Shown here: one piece after another, positions 1 to 11,000 of the stretch
How the letters are laid out: every line of letters starts with the position of its first letter
How positions within the stretch are numbered: the stretch's first letter is position 1
Source of the DNA: Membranipora membranacea
Lineage: Eukaryota > Bryozoa > Gymnolaemata > Cheilostomatida > Membraniporidae
Length of the DNA stretch: 60,000 nt
Assembly: GCA_914767715.1 (NCBI GenBank)
Contig: OU612066.1
Location: forward strand, 29,426,283-29,486,282
Direction of reading: 5' to 3'
Position numbers and translations under genes: made by a program
The notes under the pieces: generated by a model
What the model was told of the DNA's origin: nothing
The model's database searches: none
Seen by the model: the letters and a program-made list of their open reading frames with translations, nothing else

Positions 1-433
1 TACTTTATTTATTATTGTTGAACTGTTTATATTACAATCATTCCAATATTTTTACCATACTTTATTCTGATGGAAGAGTTCAGTGCAGTAACTAGATAAT
101 CGAGAATGATAATAATACAGTTGATAAAGATATTTTACTACTACTACTCATAGGCAAATTAATTTATTCTCACTTTCCATTTTTTGTGTAGGTAAATCCA
201 GTGTGTTGTCACTGTTCTATAGCAGGCAGTTATTGAAAACAAATGTCAAGTTCCTAGTTTCATTAGGTCAGTTATAAAAATAACGAAAAGCAGGGCACCA
301 AAAAATGCCCTTGTGCAACACTAGCAAAAATGTATTTCTATGAGGTGATTTTCATTGTTTTGTTTTTCCACTCATGCCTTGACATGAGTTCTTTCACAGT
401 GATAATTTCTTATGAAATCACTGGATGCCCTAT
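1..433. other. AT-rich stretch, nothing identified
   Basis: I see no splice-flanked open frame, tRNA-like fold or repeat here apart from short A/T runs. It is probably intron or intergenic DNA. Confidence 0.5.
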
Positions 434-1157
434 GGATGTTTAAATCACAGAGTCAGGATATACAGAGGGGACAGTTCAATGATAGTTATAGTGCCTGCGG
501 TTTTTGATTCACTGGGGGAAAATTGTGCACAGCTGGATGCCAAAAACTCATTATCTCTATATGTTATAATGGCATTTTTCTTGCAGACATCCCTACCTTT
601 GATGGGCCATAATTCATTGTGTATTTATCCTAAAGACTGATTTCCAACTTTGCTGGAATGTCCAAGCTTCAAGCTATACACCATATTATTGTCATTTTTT
701 GCTAGGATTCATAGGCTAAGAGTAATCCAGGTTTTTGAAATGAGTTTTGTCATATAGATTTACATGTAGCAATTGATAGACGGCTGGTCATCAAAATTAG
801 GAAATGTCCGTGCATTGACCTAAGCCCTATGTAAATCTATATGATAAAACTCATTTTAAAAACCTGGATTACTCATAGCCTATGTATCCTAGCAAAAAAT
901 GACAATAATATGGTGTATAGCTCGAAGATTGGACATTTCAGAAAAGTTAGAAATCAGTCTTTAGGATAAATACAGAACGAATTATGACCTATCAAAGGTG
1001 GCTATGTCTGCATGACAAAACTCCACTGTAACTTAAATATATTCTGAAATTGGCAGGTGGCCAGATTGATGAATTTCCCCCAGTGGATAAAAACCGCAGG
1101 CACTATAACGATCATTGAAGTGTCCCCTCTGCTTATCCTTACTCTGTGTTTAAATAC
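434..1157. repeat. Large fold-back (inverted-repeat) element
   Basis: Two arms of about 330 bp face each other around a loop of roughly 60 bp. The left arm runs about 434-770 and the right arm about 828-1157. Matching blocks include the outer tip (TTTAAAT..CACAGAGT against ACTCTGTGTTTAAAT), the run AGTGCCTGCGGTTTTT, and the inner tip ATAGATTTACAT. The arms are diverged and differ in a central block near 545-600 and 1010-1070. No long ORF lies inside. This fits an old fold-back or MITE-type DNA element. Confidence 0.8.
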
Positions 1158-1411
1158 TTACTAATTTTTTTTATGGCACACACTACAATGAAGAGGGAGT
1201 TCATTGCACACAATCAATATATTATTGTTAACCAAGGCAGCCAAATTTATCATTGCTTGACTATATTTATATTAAGGTGCAAATTCCTCATGTTAATTGT
1301 GATCGCAACAAAAGTTGATCAGTAGTCATGCATAGCATAAGCCAAACTGTGTGTCGCCACCGAGTAATTTGTTTTTGTGCCTAATATATTGTGTCTGAAT
1401 ATATTGCTAAG

Positions 1412-2215
1412 CAAATGTGTCCTTCTTTTAAGCAAGAGATATTGGGTAAAAATGTTGTGTCATATATCACCATAATGGTTAAAACTGCCATTGAGTCGTT
1501 AGCTCCGGTAGAGACTTGTATCGCATTAATGACCAGCTATATTATTTTACTGCAGGTGATGATCTATTTCATGGCCTGACTAACTCCCTAGTCTACCGTC
1601 AAGCAGAGAAAGTAAATTCCGACTTACTGACCATCCAAGAGGAGATTCAAGATTTCAGACTCGCTCCCTCCCAGTCTGAGGCAAAAAATCCTGACTCAGA
1701 CAATGGACTAGCCGCCAAAGTCACAGCTAGTTTTTCAGCTGATCAGGTGAAGGAAAACCAACTAATGGTTGACAGCATATATCAGTTAGTGCTGCTTTTA
1801 CTACAAAACCAAACGGACCTGAGTAAAAATGGCAAACTAACTACGGCAGTGAGTTCCATATTTTGTACCACTGTTCGGAAAATGGCTACGCAACAAACTG
1901 AGTTTTTATACCACACCTGAGCAAGTTCACAGGTTTTTAGTGTTATTCCGTACTGCAATATGGTCAGGACCTGAAGAGATTACGATTAACTATGACATTG
2001 AGAAACTGAAGACTATCGCTAAGCACTGTATATTTGAGGAACTCCCCGCGCCTGTTTTGTTTATCGCTAGAGATCAAGTAGACCAAATCTTAGATGATAT
2101 ATTAGAGATCACTGAGGATAGCAAGCTCAACGAACCACTTGGTCTTGGTGTTTTATCACAGTGTATACAGAACTCGCTGTCTGTGTTTCAAAGTAAAACT
2201 TCAGGCTGTATTTGA
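1412..2215 (+). CDS. 3' part of an unrecognised plus-strand gene
   Basis: I do not recognise the protein. The proposed exons are 1412-1445 (tentative), 1556-1848 and 1922-2215, with a TGA stop at 2213-2215. The 110-nt first intron begins GG|GTAAAA and ends TACTGCAG, and its phase (1) fits the next exon. The second intron is 73 nt: the donor is GCA|GTGAGT and the acceptor is CACCTGAG|CAA. Reading straight through it instead meets a TGA and shifts frame by one, so the intron removes the apparent frameshift. The product is mostly helical and polar (for example VYRQAEKVNSDLLTIQEEI) with a Leu-rich segment (YQLVLLLLQ), and it shows no signal peptide or membrane span. The 5' exons are not visible. 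An alternative is a one-base indel, because the intronic 73 nt also read as plausible protein. Confidence 0.55.
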
Positions 2216-2495
2216 TCTCACTATATGGTGATATTTATTCTGAAAACTTAGCATAGCTATTTTTTATTGTTGAACTGTTTTCACACATTGTTATTTTTTT
2301 ATATATATTAAATTATTGAGGATTACATAAAGGAAACTTATAACGATGTCTACAAGCCTTACACAATCGCAGTAAAATGAAAGAAAAAAGAAGTATTACT
2401 TAGATGAAAGGTTATATAGCGTATTGCTGTATCATAAAAATCTAGTGTTGCAGCATCTTCTTTTGTTTTTGTTTCTTGGTTTAATTGTGTTACAG

Positions 2496-2690
2496 CTAGA
2501 TTGCAAGGCTGTTTCTTTATTGTCTCCTTGTATAGTTTCAATTGAATTATTGCATAAAACAGAGAACAAATTACCTGAAGAATTGAGGAACAAAAGATAT
2601 GTAAGCTTGAGTTTGATATCTTGAATGTGCAAAGCTTCAGATTCTACATAGAAATGTGAATAAAGCTACTGAATGTATTGGACTCAATTA
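2496..2690 (+). CDS. Candidate terminal exon with polyadenylation signal
   Basis: A good acceptor (TTAATTGTGTTACAG) opens a 43-codon frame that starts LDCKAVSLLSPC and stops at 2624. A strong internal donor lies at 2601 (GATAT|GTAAGC), and an AATAAA signal follows at about 2657. It could be an alternative last exon of the gene just upstream, but I found no donor in the right phase at the end of that gene. It resembles no family I know. Confidence 0.3.
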
Positions 2691-3197
2691 TAGGAGAATG
2701 TGGCATTGAATAACCCGGGAGACAAACGCTTAGTAGGCAGGGACAGACTAAGGGAGTGTGATATCTTAATGGTTTCTAAAACGTATCTAAAAATAATATA
2801 GCTGCGTTTAGCTTGTACTAGGTTTCCAAATACAATAATTATTAAGAAATATTCAAATTATATTTGATGCTATAGAAACTACCAGCATAGTTGTGGCAAG
2901 TATCATTGCTTCGGAGAGCTGTGCTGTGTCTAAACTAATTATGTTCCCGGGATAGTCATACATCATAAGAGAGCTAAAATTCCCTTTTGTACTTAGTTTG
3001 CGCTGGTGTGTAATGAGAAGGGTAAAAATATATAAAAGATAAAACGCCAAATCACACAGTTCAGGTAAAAAAATATCAACTACAAAACCTATTCTCTGAC
3101 GACAACTGATTTCATCATATAATATAAATAACAGATTAGGATTATTAAAACTGTGACACAGGGTTACCATAGTTATAGTTCATTGGAGATGGCAGTA
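2691..3197. other. No gene seen
   Basis: This is AT-rich sequence with scattered short frames and no splice-flanked coding pattern. It lies between the unrecognised plus-strand gene and the 3' end of the minus-strand nuclease ORF. Confidence 0.4.
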
Positions 3198-3596
3198 TCA
3201 TTTACGGTTCACCCTTACAACCTCATTCTGAGTATCGTCTATATAGACCATAAGAAAGCCATAGCTGCTATTTGTGAGTTCGATCTGCTTCTGAACTTGC
3301 TTATACACTGAGTGGTCAGGATTCACTTCGAAACCATCCTGACTGCTCCATAAAAGATATGACTTTTTTGAAGCAGCAAGAGCCCATATTGTATTGAAAT
3401 TTGGTGAACATTTAACCTCTAGAGGTATTTGCGGAGGAAATAATGCATCTGGAAATTTACATCTGTCGTTCGAATCACGAAAACATTGCTGTTTATTTGA
3501 TATTCTCTTCAATCCTAGTTTCCTCTCTGCCATCTCTATAGCTTTTTGCTCATTCACACGGCCGTAGTCCATATCTCGTATTCTCCGGTCAGCCAT
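3198..3596 (-). CDS. YqaJ-like PD-(D/E)XK exonuclease-domain protein
   Basis: This is a 132-codon open frame. The sequence shows the family order of the YqaJ viral-recombinase / lambda-exonuclease fold: an N-terminal YGRVNEQKAI helix (residues 11-20), then the PD-(D/E)XK core with P49-D50 and E60-V61-K62 (KFPDALFPPQIPLEVKC), then a helix with the family Gln pattern YKQVQKQIELT (residues 98-108), and a final strand (FLMVYIDD). The domain normally cuts or resects DNA. In animals such domains occur in DNA transposons (ISL2EU and related groups) and in host-resident relatives. ATG 3596 directly follows CTACCCCAG, so it may be an internal exon acceptor rather than a true start. At 132 residues it is shorter than a typical YqaJ domain (about 150-200), and no transposase or terminal repeat is seen nearby. 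Confidence 0.6.
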   Translation of the reverse strand: MADRRIRDMDYGRVNEQKAIEMAERKLGLKRISNKQQCFRDSNDRCKFPDALFPPQIPLEVKCSPNFNTIWALAASKKSYLLWSSQDGFEVNPDHSVYKQVQKQIELTNSSYGFLMVYIDDTQNEVVRVNRK

Positions 3597-5330
3597 CTGG
3601 GGTAGCTGGCTGGTTCTGAAATAGCAGCAGCAACTTTGTCAATTCGATTGTTTATCAACGTGAGAGGTGGGGAAGGATTTTCTTGGTTATATCTTTGCAT
3701 ATATTATCAGCAGGGCAATATATAGTATTTGAAACTGAAATAGATTATCCACAAACTTCAGTTTTGTGTTTATGATAAAACGCATGTGTATAGAAAAACC
3801 CATAACCAGTGCCTCATAGGCCTATCACTTTTTCAAAAAATGTTTTGGAAAAAAATAGAAGAAACGGCTGAATCACAGTCCAGCGTTCTACCACATAATA
3901 TGTTTAGTATAACCAGTGCTATTTATATTTTTTGTTTGATGTGTGCCATGAAGACTTGAAATCAATTAAAAATTAAAAATCAGCTTACTTTTGTGAGGAA
4001 CGGAATTAGTACTAGTATAGTAATATACCAAAATTGTATACTAAATGCTTAAAATATTCAAGGTTCCAACACGTAATTTAATGTATAATTTGTCTAGTTC
4101 TGATTATAATTGGAGTTGTATTCTCCTTGAACTTTCTTCCTAAACAATGGAAGATAACTACAACTTACTAAGGTTCTTGTGTAAAATTTTGGTATTAACC
4201 TTAACAAAATTTAAAACGACGAACAGCTGGCTCCCCGTTCCCAGTTTAGAGAAACCCTTAGAATTGTTTTATTTAAGTCTGACCCCTCTTGGACTTCGGA
4301 GAAGTTGGCTCCTAGCCTTTTTAAAGAGTGGCTCCTGCCGATATACTGCCGAAACTCCTTGGTTGTTCTAGCAGTAACTCGAGTGGAGTTGTAAATATTC
4401 ATGCACCACAAAGCAATTATATAACCCTTTTTGGGATATGAGCGTGCGGTTAATTTAAAATAAAGAGGGAGGCTGCTATTTAGAAGATAGGTTTTTTTTT
4501 ACTTCAAAATATCTTGCAGTCTCAAGTATTATATGGATTACTAACTTTAACGCTAAAATTGATCTTTGTATAGTGCCTGGAAGCCCATTTAGGTAGCTTA
4601 GGCAGTTTAATCAGAATCACAGGCCTTATAACTTAATGTTCGTTATAGACTTCAATCCACTTCCCTTTGGGACCAAGAGTAGCTTTAGGTCGCTTCAAAT
4701 TTCGCAGTAGATTTATAATTGGAGTTATCTTTGATTATTCAAAGGTAATACAACTCCTATTTTGTGTCTGATTTGAATTTTGCAAGGTTAATTTTATAAA
4801 TGACTCTTGAATCCTGAAACTTGGTGTTGTTTAAAATAACTGATTTGGAATATCAAGCGGGTGTCAAATGAGGTTAAATAATTCTATTTAGTTTGTTTTT
4901 TCTGAAAGTATTTCTAAAAATTCCAATAATGTTGAGATGTCAAAATATAATATGGTAAAAAAATATAAAGATAGTAATTACCAAAAGAATCCTTCCGTTA
5001 GCCTTTCTTCAGTAGTAGTAGTGTGTCGTGTGTGTGTGTGTGTGTGTGTGTGTTTGTGTGTGTTATTCTTAGTGACGGGTCTTAAATCCTTTTATACCCT
5101 TTGTTTGGTTTTGGTAATATCATCTCGTGTTTATAACTGCTGTTCTGTGACGTTCTATGATGTTCTAGGGTGTTCTGTATTTACTGGTTCAAACTGGTTT
5201 TAGCTGGGGTTTTCTTATCATCTGGTGTTTTCCTCGGAGCCATCACTGCTTTTCTCTATAAAATAAAACATGTTATCTTAGTCTTAATATTTCACCATAT
5301 GTGAGTAATAATGTTGTGGCCCAATTAGTT
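3597..5330. other. Non-coding stretch with a (GT)n microsatellite
   Basis: No convincing exon is seen. A GT-repeat microsatellite lies at about 5026-5062, with one T interruption. The rest is AT-rich unique-looking sequence. Confidence 0.5.
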
Positions 5331-5358
5331 CTAGGAAACTGGAATTCCCAGTTTCCTA

Positions 5359-5630
5359 AACTAAACAAAAACTCTAGTTAAGTATAATGAATTATGATCG
5401 TTAGTAAGACTGAGAAAATTATAGGAAACTGGAATTCCCAGTTTCCTATAATTTTCTCAGTCTTACTAACGATCATAATTCATTATACTTAACTAGTTAA
5501 GTATAATGAATTATGATCGTTAGTAAGACTGAGAAAATTATAGGAAACTGGAATTCCCAGTTTCCTATAATTTTCTCAGTCTTACTAACGATCATAATTC
5601 ATTATACTTAACTAGAGTTTTTGTTTAGTT
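5359..5630. repeat. Nested perfect palindrome (two tandem 123-nt hairpins)
   Basis: Hairpin 1 is 5374-5496 and hairpin 2 is 5493-5615. Each has two 58-nt arms that match base for base, around a 7-nt loop GAATTCC. The hairpins overlap by CTAG and are identical, so the pair is itself a palindrome about 5494/5495. It extends 15 nt further on each side (AACTAAACAAAAACT against AGTTTTTGTTTAGTT). A third, partial copy of the hairpin tip lies at 5335-5357. The right edge runs straight into the terminus of a dispersed repeat that also starts the 30-50 kb units. Confidence 0.9.
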
Positions 5631-5715
5631 GTTTTTCAAATGTGGCGGTATTACTAGATGCCATTGGCTTCTGGTTTTGAGTAATTTGTCAGTACCAAAA
5701 ATGGGCACTTGAGAT
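5616..5715 (+). repeat. Left terminus of the dispersed repeat seen at 30.3, 39.6 and 42.2 kb
   Basis: The run AGTTGTTTTTCAAATGTG followed by ACTAGATRCCATYGGCTTCTGG matches, with changes, 30312, 39591 and 42190. Only about 80 bp match here, after which the sequences diverge. Confidence 0.65.
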
Positions 5716-5889
5716 ATGTAGTTATATTCAGCCAGCCGCAGAAGTCAGAGGGTACAGATAGAGATGGAAACAAATGCACCCAGTAACCGCCATGGTATTT
5801 TGTAGTCACAAGCATACACAACAGTGTAGTTAAGGTCAGATTGTTGTCCAAGATGAGAAGTTTTGAAGATTTTACCTCAAACACAATAA

Positions 5890-5968
5890 TCCCATCCCTA
5901 CCTGGGAGTGGAACCCAGGACCTTATGCATTCTAAGCCAAAGCCATACCACTGCGCTAAACTTGACAC
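5890..5968 (-). mobile_element. tRNA-derived SINE head (degenerate)
   Basis: On the minus strand an A-box-like AGCGCAGTGGTATGG is followed about 30 nt later by a B-box-like GGTTCCACTCC inside a pairing T-arm (CCTGGG..CCCAGG). The acceptor stem does not close and there is no usable anticodon arm, so it is a SINE relic and not a tRNA gene. Confidence 0.5.
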
Positions 5969-6135
5969 ACTATCACATGAGCAAATTCACAGCATAACTT
6001 CCAAGTGATGATCTCCATACAAGTACATGTGGTTAGGGCATTGTGGTTATTGCTATGAATAGTTGTGGTTGTGGTTAGAGCGATGAATAGCGATGAATAA
6101 CTATGATATGAAGCTTACGCTTGAAATATTTTGTG

Positions 6136-6936
6136 AGCAGTGACATTGAAAAATGTTTGCATTTGTCTGGCAAACTGTGGTATGATACCAGAGACTATTA
6201 TCTATAGTCTCTGATGATACTACGAGCAAGCAGTGACCATTAAACTGAGTTTGAAAGTCGTTGGGTCGATTGTGTTGAAATGCTCAAGCCAGAGATGAAA
6301 CTGAGGCTCTAAAAAAAACTCGCTGGCATCAAAAGACCGCCTGCATTGCTCTGTGGGCCGGATGGAAACAGGGATTTAGTATTGGAGTATGAGGTTGCCC
6401 AGTTAAAACCTCTTCATGATCTGAAGACAATGATAGGTACAAATCAGTTATAATCCTACGCTATGCTAGTTTTTGAGGCTGCTTGATTGAAATCTCTTTG
6501 ATTGTGTACGCTGCTGCCGTTGTAAATCTTAGCATTGGCTAGACAAAGCTTCAGCCGTAACAGAGACTATAGATATTATCTATAGTCTCTGGACATAATA
6601 CAAATTTATTCCCTGATGATATCACACCATGTCTTGCTTGTAGATATTGAATGATAGTTCATCAAACCTTTACTACCAGTTTTATCAATTACCAGACCGC
6701 AAGCACATGTCTACTGCCTATGTGGTTAAGTTGTGGTTTCTGATTGCAGGCAATGTTTTCAAGGAAATGATGTTTGTTGTATCGCAGCAGCTTCAAGATT
6801 TACTAAAATCAGTACCAAATATTGGTGACATTGAAAAATGTTTGCTTTTGTCTGGCAAACTGTGGTATGATACCAGAGACTATTATCTATAGTCTCTGAT
6901 GATACTACGAGCAAGCAGTGACCATTTAACTAAGAT
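6136..6936 (+). repeat. Direct duplication of ~105 bp flanking ~580 bp
   Basis: The block at about 6136-6246 (TGACATTGAAAAATGTTTGC..GCAAGCAGTGACCATT) recurs almost unchanged at about 6828-6933. Each copy holds a palindrome, AGAGACTATTATCTATAGTCTCT, and a related palindrome occurs alone near 6563-6591. The direct repeats could be the ends of a transposed or captured segment, or the product of a local duplication. Confidence 0.7.
6647..6892 (+). CDS. Small open frame, unknown, partly inside a repeat
   Basis: This is an 81-codon frame. Its second half follows a plausible acceptor (TTTCTGATTGCAG at about 6750) and reads NVFKEMMFVVSQQLQDLLK before ending in YYL at a stop. The last ~30 codons lie in the 105-bp direct duplication, whose other copy is not in a matching frame. 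I recognise no family. It may be a transposon-derived fragment or chance. Confidence 0.2.
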   Translation: MNDSSSNLYYQFYQLPDRKHMSTAYVVKLWFLIAGNVFKEMMFVVSQQLQDLLKSVPNIGDIEKCLLLSGKLWYDTRDYYL

Positions 6937-7093
6937 ACCAATCTTCGATCGGACAAAACAGAATCAAACAGTCTTCCTACCTAGTCTTCCAAGTCGATCC
7001 CAATCCACTGGTCACGCCGCAGGCCTGCGGCGTTACCAGTGGAAGGGAGCAACAGGAATGCAGACAATTGGATTAATCTTGTTCTAGAGTTAA
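6937..7093. mobile_element. Palindromic MITE, family with CTAG-rich termini (degraded copy)
   Basis: It shares the central palindrome CCACTGGTCACGCCGC..GCGGCGTTACCAGTGG and the right end (GGAATGCAGACAATTGGA..CTTGTTCTAGAGT) with the elements at 18032-18156 and 37325-37446. The left end is diverged. A TA follows the right end. Confidence 0.7.
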
Positions 7094-7627
7094 CATGACA
7101 AAACTAAATCTGAATCAAAACTCGAGAATATCGTTGTCTGACTCTATAATACTAAGATTTATTTGCTGAATATGGAGAAAATAGAATAGTGAATATGGAT
7201 AAAAAACTATATATATATATACTTCAAGAGAAAGTTTAGCTCAATAACTGGCAGTACCTGCTAATAAGGAAGTCATGGTAATATAATTAAGTTGCAAAAC
7301 CATTTTCATATTTTCATTGAACAAGTTTTGTAAGACAGCTAACATCGAGCAAAGAAAACACAGCCTAATCCCTTGAAGAAGTGTCTTTTATGCAACAAAA
7401 GTACGGCCACTTGCAAAAAAAACAGAGCAAGGCATAGGGAGTCGTTCTAGCAGCATCTTGAGATGAAGTCATTCATCGGGAAGCACTGTTAAGGCTCTGT
7501 TTAGGCGATAGAGTAATAGATCTTGGCTCTTGAACAGTACTGTTTTTTCAAAACGCAATAGGTCCAGTCATATAAGATGTCCACTAAAATCTCAATCTAT
7601 AAAAAACAACATCATACAAGGAATTAC
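7094..7627. other. No gene seen
   Basis: AT-rich sequence with a short (TA)n run near 7208-7221. No splice-flanked frame is convincing. Confidence 0.4.
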
Positions 7628-7741
7628 CTTCATTCAAAAGATATGCAGAAAAATTTCTCACGGGCATTGACCATTGGACTACACACAGTTTTTGTGTGCA
7701 TGTCCTCTCGCTTTCAACATGATAGAAATCTCCCCAGCGGT
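7628..7741 (-). CDS. Candidate internal exon, unknown protein
   Basis: The 114-nt segment has a good acceptor (AATAACTTGACAG|AC) and a good donor (GAATGAAG|GTAATT), and is open in a phase 1-1 frame reading RWGDFYHVESERTCTQKLC and on. A second frame is open for only 20 codons before a stop. No partner exon with matching phase was found, so this is only a candidate. Confidence 0.3.
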
Positions 7742-8936
7742 CTGTCAAGTTATTTATAAATCTTAACAATAGTAAGTGAAGCACCCAAAGTTAAATAATA
7801 CCCAGCCCTAAGTTGTTATAATCTTAGTAGCTGCAAAAAAAATAATAGATGGTGTGTCTATTTGACAGAGAGGTATTATTAAATTGCGCAACCACCATGA
7901 AAAGAAAGTCAAATATTTACTATATTATCCCAGCATGATTCCTGTTGAACTGCAATAGCCAAACTGTTATTGGAAAACGATCAAAGGATGCCAACAAACT
8001 CTCCCCTAATTAACAGAAATAGACCTGAGGGCTCTTTTATTTGTGTATATCATTCAATAACAATTGTGATTTTCTCTTTTCTGAGACAGATATAGCTCCG
8101 TGGCTTTTTTACGTAGTACAACGGAAACTGGATTAAATTTTTTTTGAGTTCCTCTGTCCACAAATTACTGATAAGGGTGCTTTAGTCGGGATTTTACAGA
8201 GGTCTATCTATGTCATGTTAGATCCAATTAACAAGCACCGGATCGTAGATGACTTTGATCACAAAAAACAAATGCCTGATGATTTTTCCTCCCGCAGACA
8301 ATAACCAATACTTATTTACAAATGGTGTCAGGGCTTCATGAAAGGTAAATAAAGTTTTTCAATTGCTGATAGAAACAAAAACAAATTCTCATAAATGGTT
8401 TCTGAAATATTAAGACGCAAAGCCAATTTCTCCGCAAGAGTAAACAACATCAATGTACAGCAGGGATCAAGTTGAAATCTGGATAGAACACCGCTATCTG
8501 CATCCCACAGATGTAGGTGATCACAATAGTTAAATTGGAAAGGAGTGGTAAACAGTATTCAGCCAATGCCACTTTTTCTAAAATTACCAGAATTACAATG
8601 TTCCCATTAACCTGGTCTCTCTATAAAATCCAGAGAACTGTGTTACAAGTTAAATCAAAATATTCCTATAATGGAGACCAATTTCAAATGTGAAAAGATA
8701 AGTTGCAGGAGAAAATACCTCTACAGAAGTTCTCTGCTTTGTAGTTTGATTAAATACCCTCATATGCAAGGCCGAGTGTATCGGAAATCTTTAGTGATTG
8801 CAGCTGCGCCAGAAGTTCTTCCGAGCCTCATGTCCTCAGCCTAAAGATATATGAAATACCCATCATCATAACATTTAAAAATGGAAAAAAAAGCGAGAAA
8901 ATGTAACTAACCATGAAGAGAGCAACGATATGTTCA
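7742..8936. other. No firm gene; possible intron
   Basis: Several short frames but no paired splice sites of matching phase. If the candidate exons on either side belong to one minus-strand gene, this would be intron. Confidence 0.3.
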
Positions 8937-9477
8937 TCATAGCATGGATGCCCGGGAGATGTCAATGCCCTTAACAACAACAAGATGGACACTACCGCTA
9001 CAAGTTCATACCGGTAAAAAGAAAACAAATTGATTTGTTAAGGCTCATAAAATAGATAAGCATCCTTTTAGCAACTTTGTATTTAGAGCTTATGAGTGGC
9101 ACTGTCACTGTGAAAAAGGCAGGCTCCGTTCCAAGGATCTGAACCTGTTTATGTTTGTTCTCTACATACATGCGGTTTTGCGATTTGGCAGCAACAGCTT
9201 CACTTCTCAGTTGGATACATCATATTATATGGTGTCGATGCTCACGTAAAAAATGATGACTATCAATAAATGTTTAATTGAGGAAACTTCTATATTAAAA
9301 TACAATTTAATAGTAGGCCTGCGATTCGACTGTCCTAACATTTGATTCAGTTTGTCATTGTACTTACCCTGCAATTGGTACATCCTCCGCTGATCTGATA
9401 TCATCATGAGACTCGATATGATTGCCCGGTGGTGTACTGTATTTAGTAAGAAGAGCCATCCCATACAAAACATACAT
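8937..9477 (-). CDS. Candidate two-exon minus-strand gene, unknown
   Basis: The first exon runs from ATG 9477 to 9368 (MYVLYGMALLTKYSTPPG..) and ends at a strong donor (GCAGG|GTAAGT). The second starts after AACTTGTAG at 8997 and, in the phase set by the first, reads GGSVHLVVVKGIDISRASML to a stop at 8937. The acceptor is weak, and a different frame of the second exon encodes a hydrophobic stretch (VVSILLLLRAL), so the reading is uncertain. The 5' side may begin at an acceptor CTAG at 9483 instead of the ATG. I recognise no family. Confidence 0.28.
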
Positions 9478-9482
9478 ACTTC

Positions 9483-10323
9483 CTAGTTCGTAAAATCCGA
9501 TTCAATCTATGTCAGCAAGTCAGAGTACAATTGTTCTCAATTTATAGCAACTTCCCTATCCAGTATCAGTGATTGCTGGAGCAATTTGAGTTCTTCCCTG
9601 AGCAGCCGGCCTAAATACTGTAGAACGATTATCACCACTGGACAGTCTTGCAAAATAGGCAGTTACTAGCTGCATCTAGCATGCTCTGCAAGCGTGATCA
9701 AAGATGATCAACAAGTGCTCAATGGACCATGAATTAACACACCGCTTCAATTACAGCATATAACGCATTCGATAGGCAGGCGTGCTACAATATAAATTAT
9801 CATTGCCCAAATAATGGCTAGAAAATTTATCATGAAAAATGGATGTTACTCACCTATGAAAGCCTCCCACCCCTTTAATATTATATCAAATGGCATAAGA
9901 TTAAAAATGTACAAAAGATAAATATGTTTTCTACCATCTGAGAAACATCCATAGTGATAAGTTCAACAGGAAAGAAATTACATCAGGTGGGTTAAAGGCA
10001 TGTTTTTTGACCCTAAAAATACCCTTTTTCCCCAAAAGTGATAAAAATTTTGGGTCAACCCTCATGAAAGACAAAATGTACAATGACCCATTGAAAAACC
10101 TTTCAAATGATAGCTCAAATGTCCAAATCGGACAACAACTGGTCAAGTTATCGCAGGTGGGTTAATCTCCATTGAAGTCTATATGTCGCAAAAAAAGGCA
10201 CAGATCTGACCTTAACTACACTGTGAGCAGAGAGACGCAGAAGTAATCCATCAAAGATGTAGCGAAGATAACCGCAGCAGGCTAATCCGGTCAGAAAATA
10301 GGAATTCCAGTGACGCAGTAATT
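9483..10323. other. No gene seen
   Basis: AT-rich sequence. Weak repeats of the run CAGGTGGGTTAA occur near 9986 and 10154. This may be the outer part of the element that contains the duplicated block beginning at 10324. Confidence 0.35.
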
Positions 10324-10790
10324 TGGTTTTCCAACACGTCATAGTACCAAGTACCAAGTAATCTCCAGGGTGACACAGAAGTAATTAACCAGGAAGTAAC
10401 AACAACAAAGTCAGCCCAAAAATAGAACAACAAATTCCAGAGGGTAGACTGAGGAACAGCAGCAATATACCACGTGATGTGACCACAGAACGGATTCATA
10501 TGACAAAGCCACAAGAGACACTAATCCTAGTACCAAGAACCAATTAATCTTCAGGAATTTGGTTTTCCAAAACGTCATAGCACCAAGTACCAAGTAACCT
10601 TCAGGATGACACAGAAGTAATTAATCATGGAGTAACAACAACAAAGTCAGCCCAAAAATAGAACAATAAATTCCAGAAGGTAGACTGAGGAACAACAGCC
10701 ATATACCACGTGACGTGACCACAGAACGGTTTCATATAACAAAGCCACAAGAGACGCTAATCCATTAATCCGCCGACAGCTAATCAAACG
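10324..10790 (+). repeat. Tandem duplication of a ~235-bp block
   Basis: The block at 10324-10557 (GGTTTTCCAACACGTCATAG..) repeats at 10561-10785 with a few percent changes and small indels. Shared landmarks are ACCAAGTACCAAGTAA, CAGCCCAAAAATAGAACAA, ATACCACGTGA and CAAAGCCACAAGAGAC. It lies directly upstream of a TATA-containing block, so it could be a repeated enhancer-like part of an LTR. Confidence 0.8.
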
Positions 10791-10799
10791 ACAACAAGC

Positions 10800-11000
10800 A
10801 GAGTCAGCACAAAAATCGGCACCTATATAAAGGCCGAAATTTTGAACTGTAAATTAGTACAGTTTAATTCTTTGAGCAGCACAGTCAACTTTTTACATAG
10901 CTAGTAAAAGACATTATATTTTGATTTAATAAATGCTAGCTTTAAATCAGAGATCTTTGTTGGAACGCTAACACTAAAGTGGAGTCTAAGGACCAATATA
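10800..11000 (+). promoter_or_regulatory. LTR-like promoter block (TATA box, then AATAAA)
   Basis: CCTATATAAAGGCC at about 10822 is a good TATA box. Roughly 100 bp downstream comes TTTAATAAATGC, a polyadenylation signal. A TATA box closely followed by AATAAA after duplicated upstream blocks is the usual layout of a retrotransposon LTR. I could not find matching TG/CA ends or a primer-binding site, so a cellular promoter is also possible. Confidence 0.35.
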
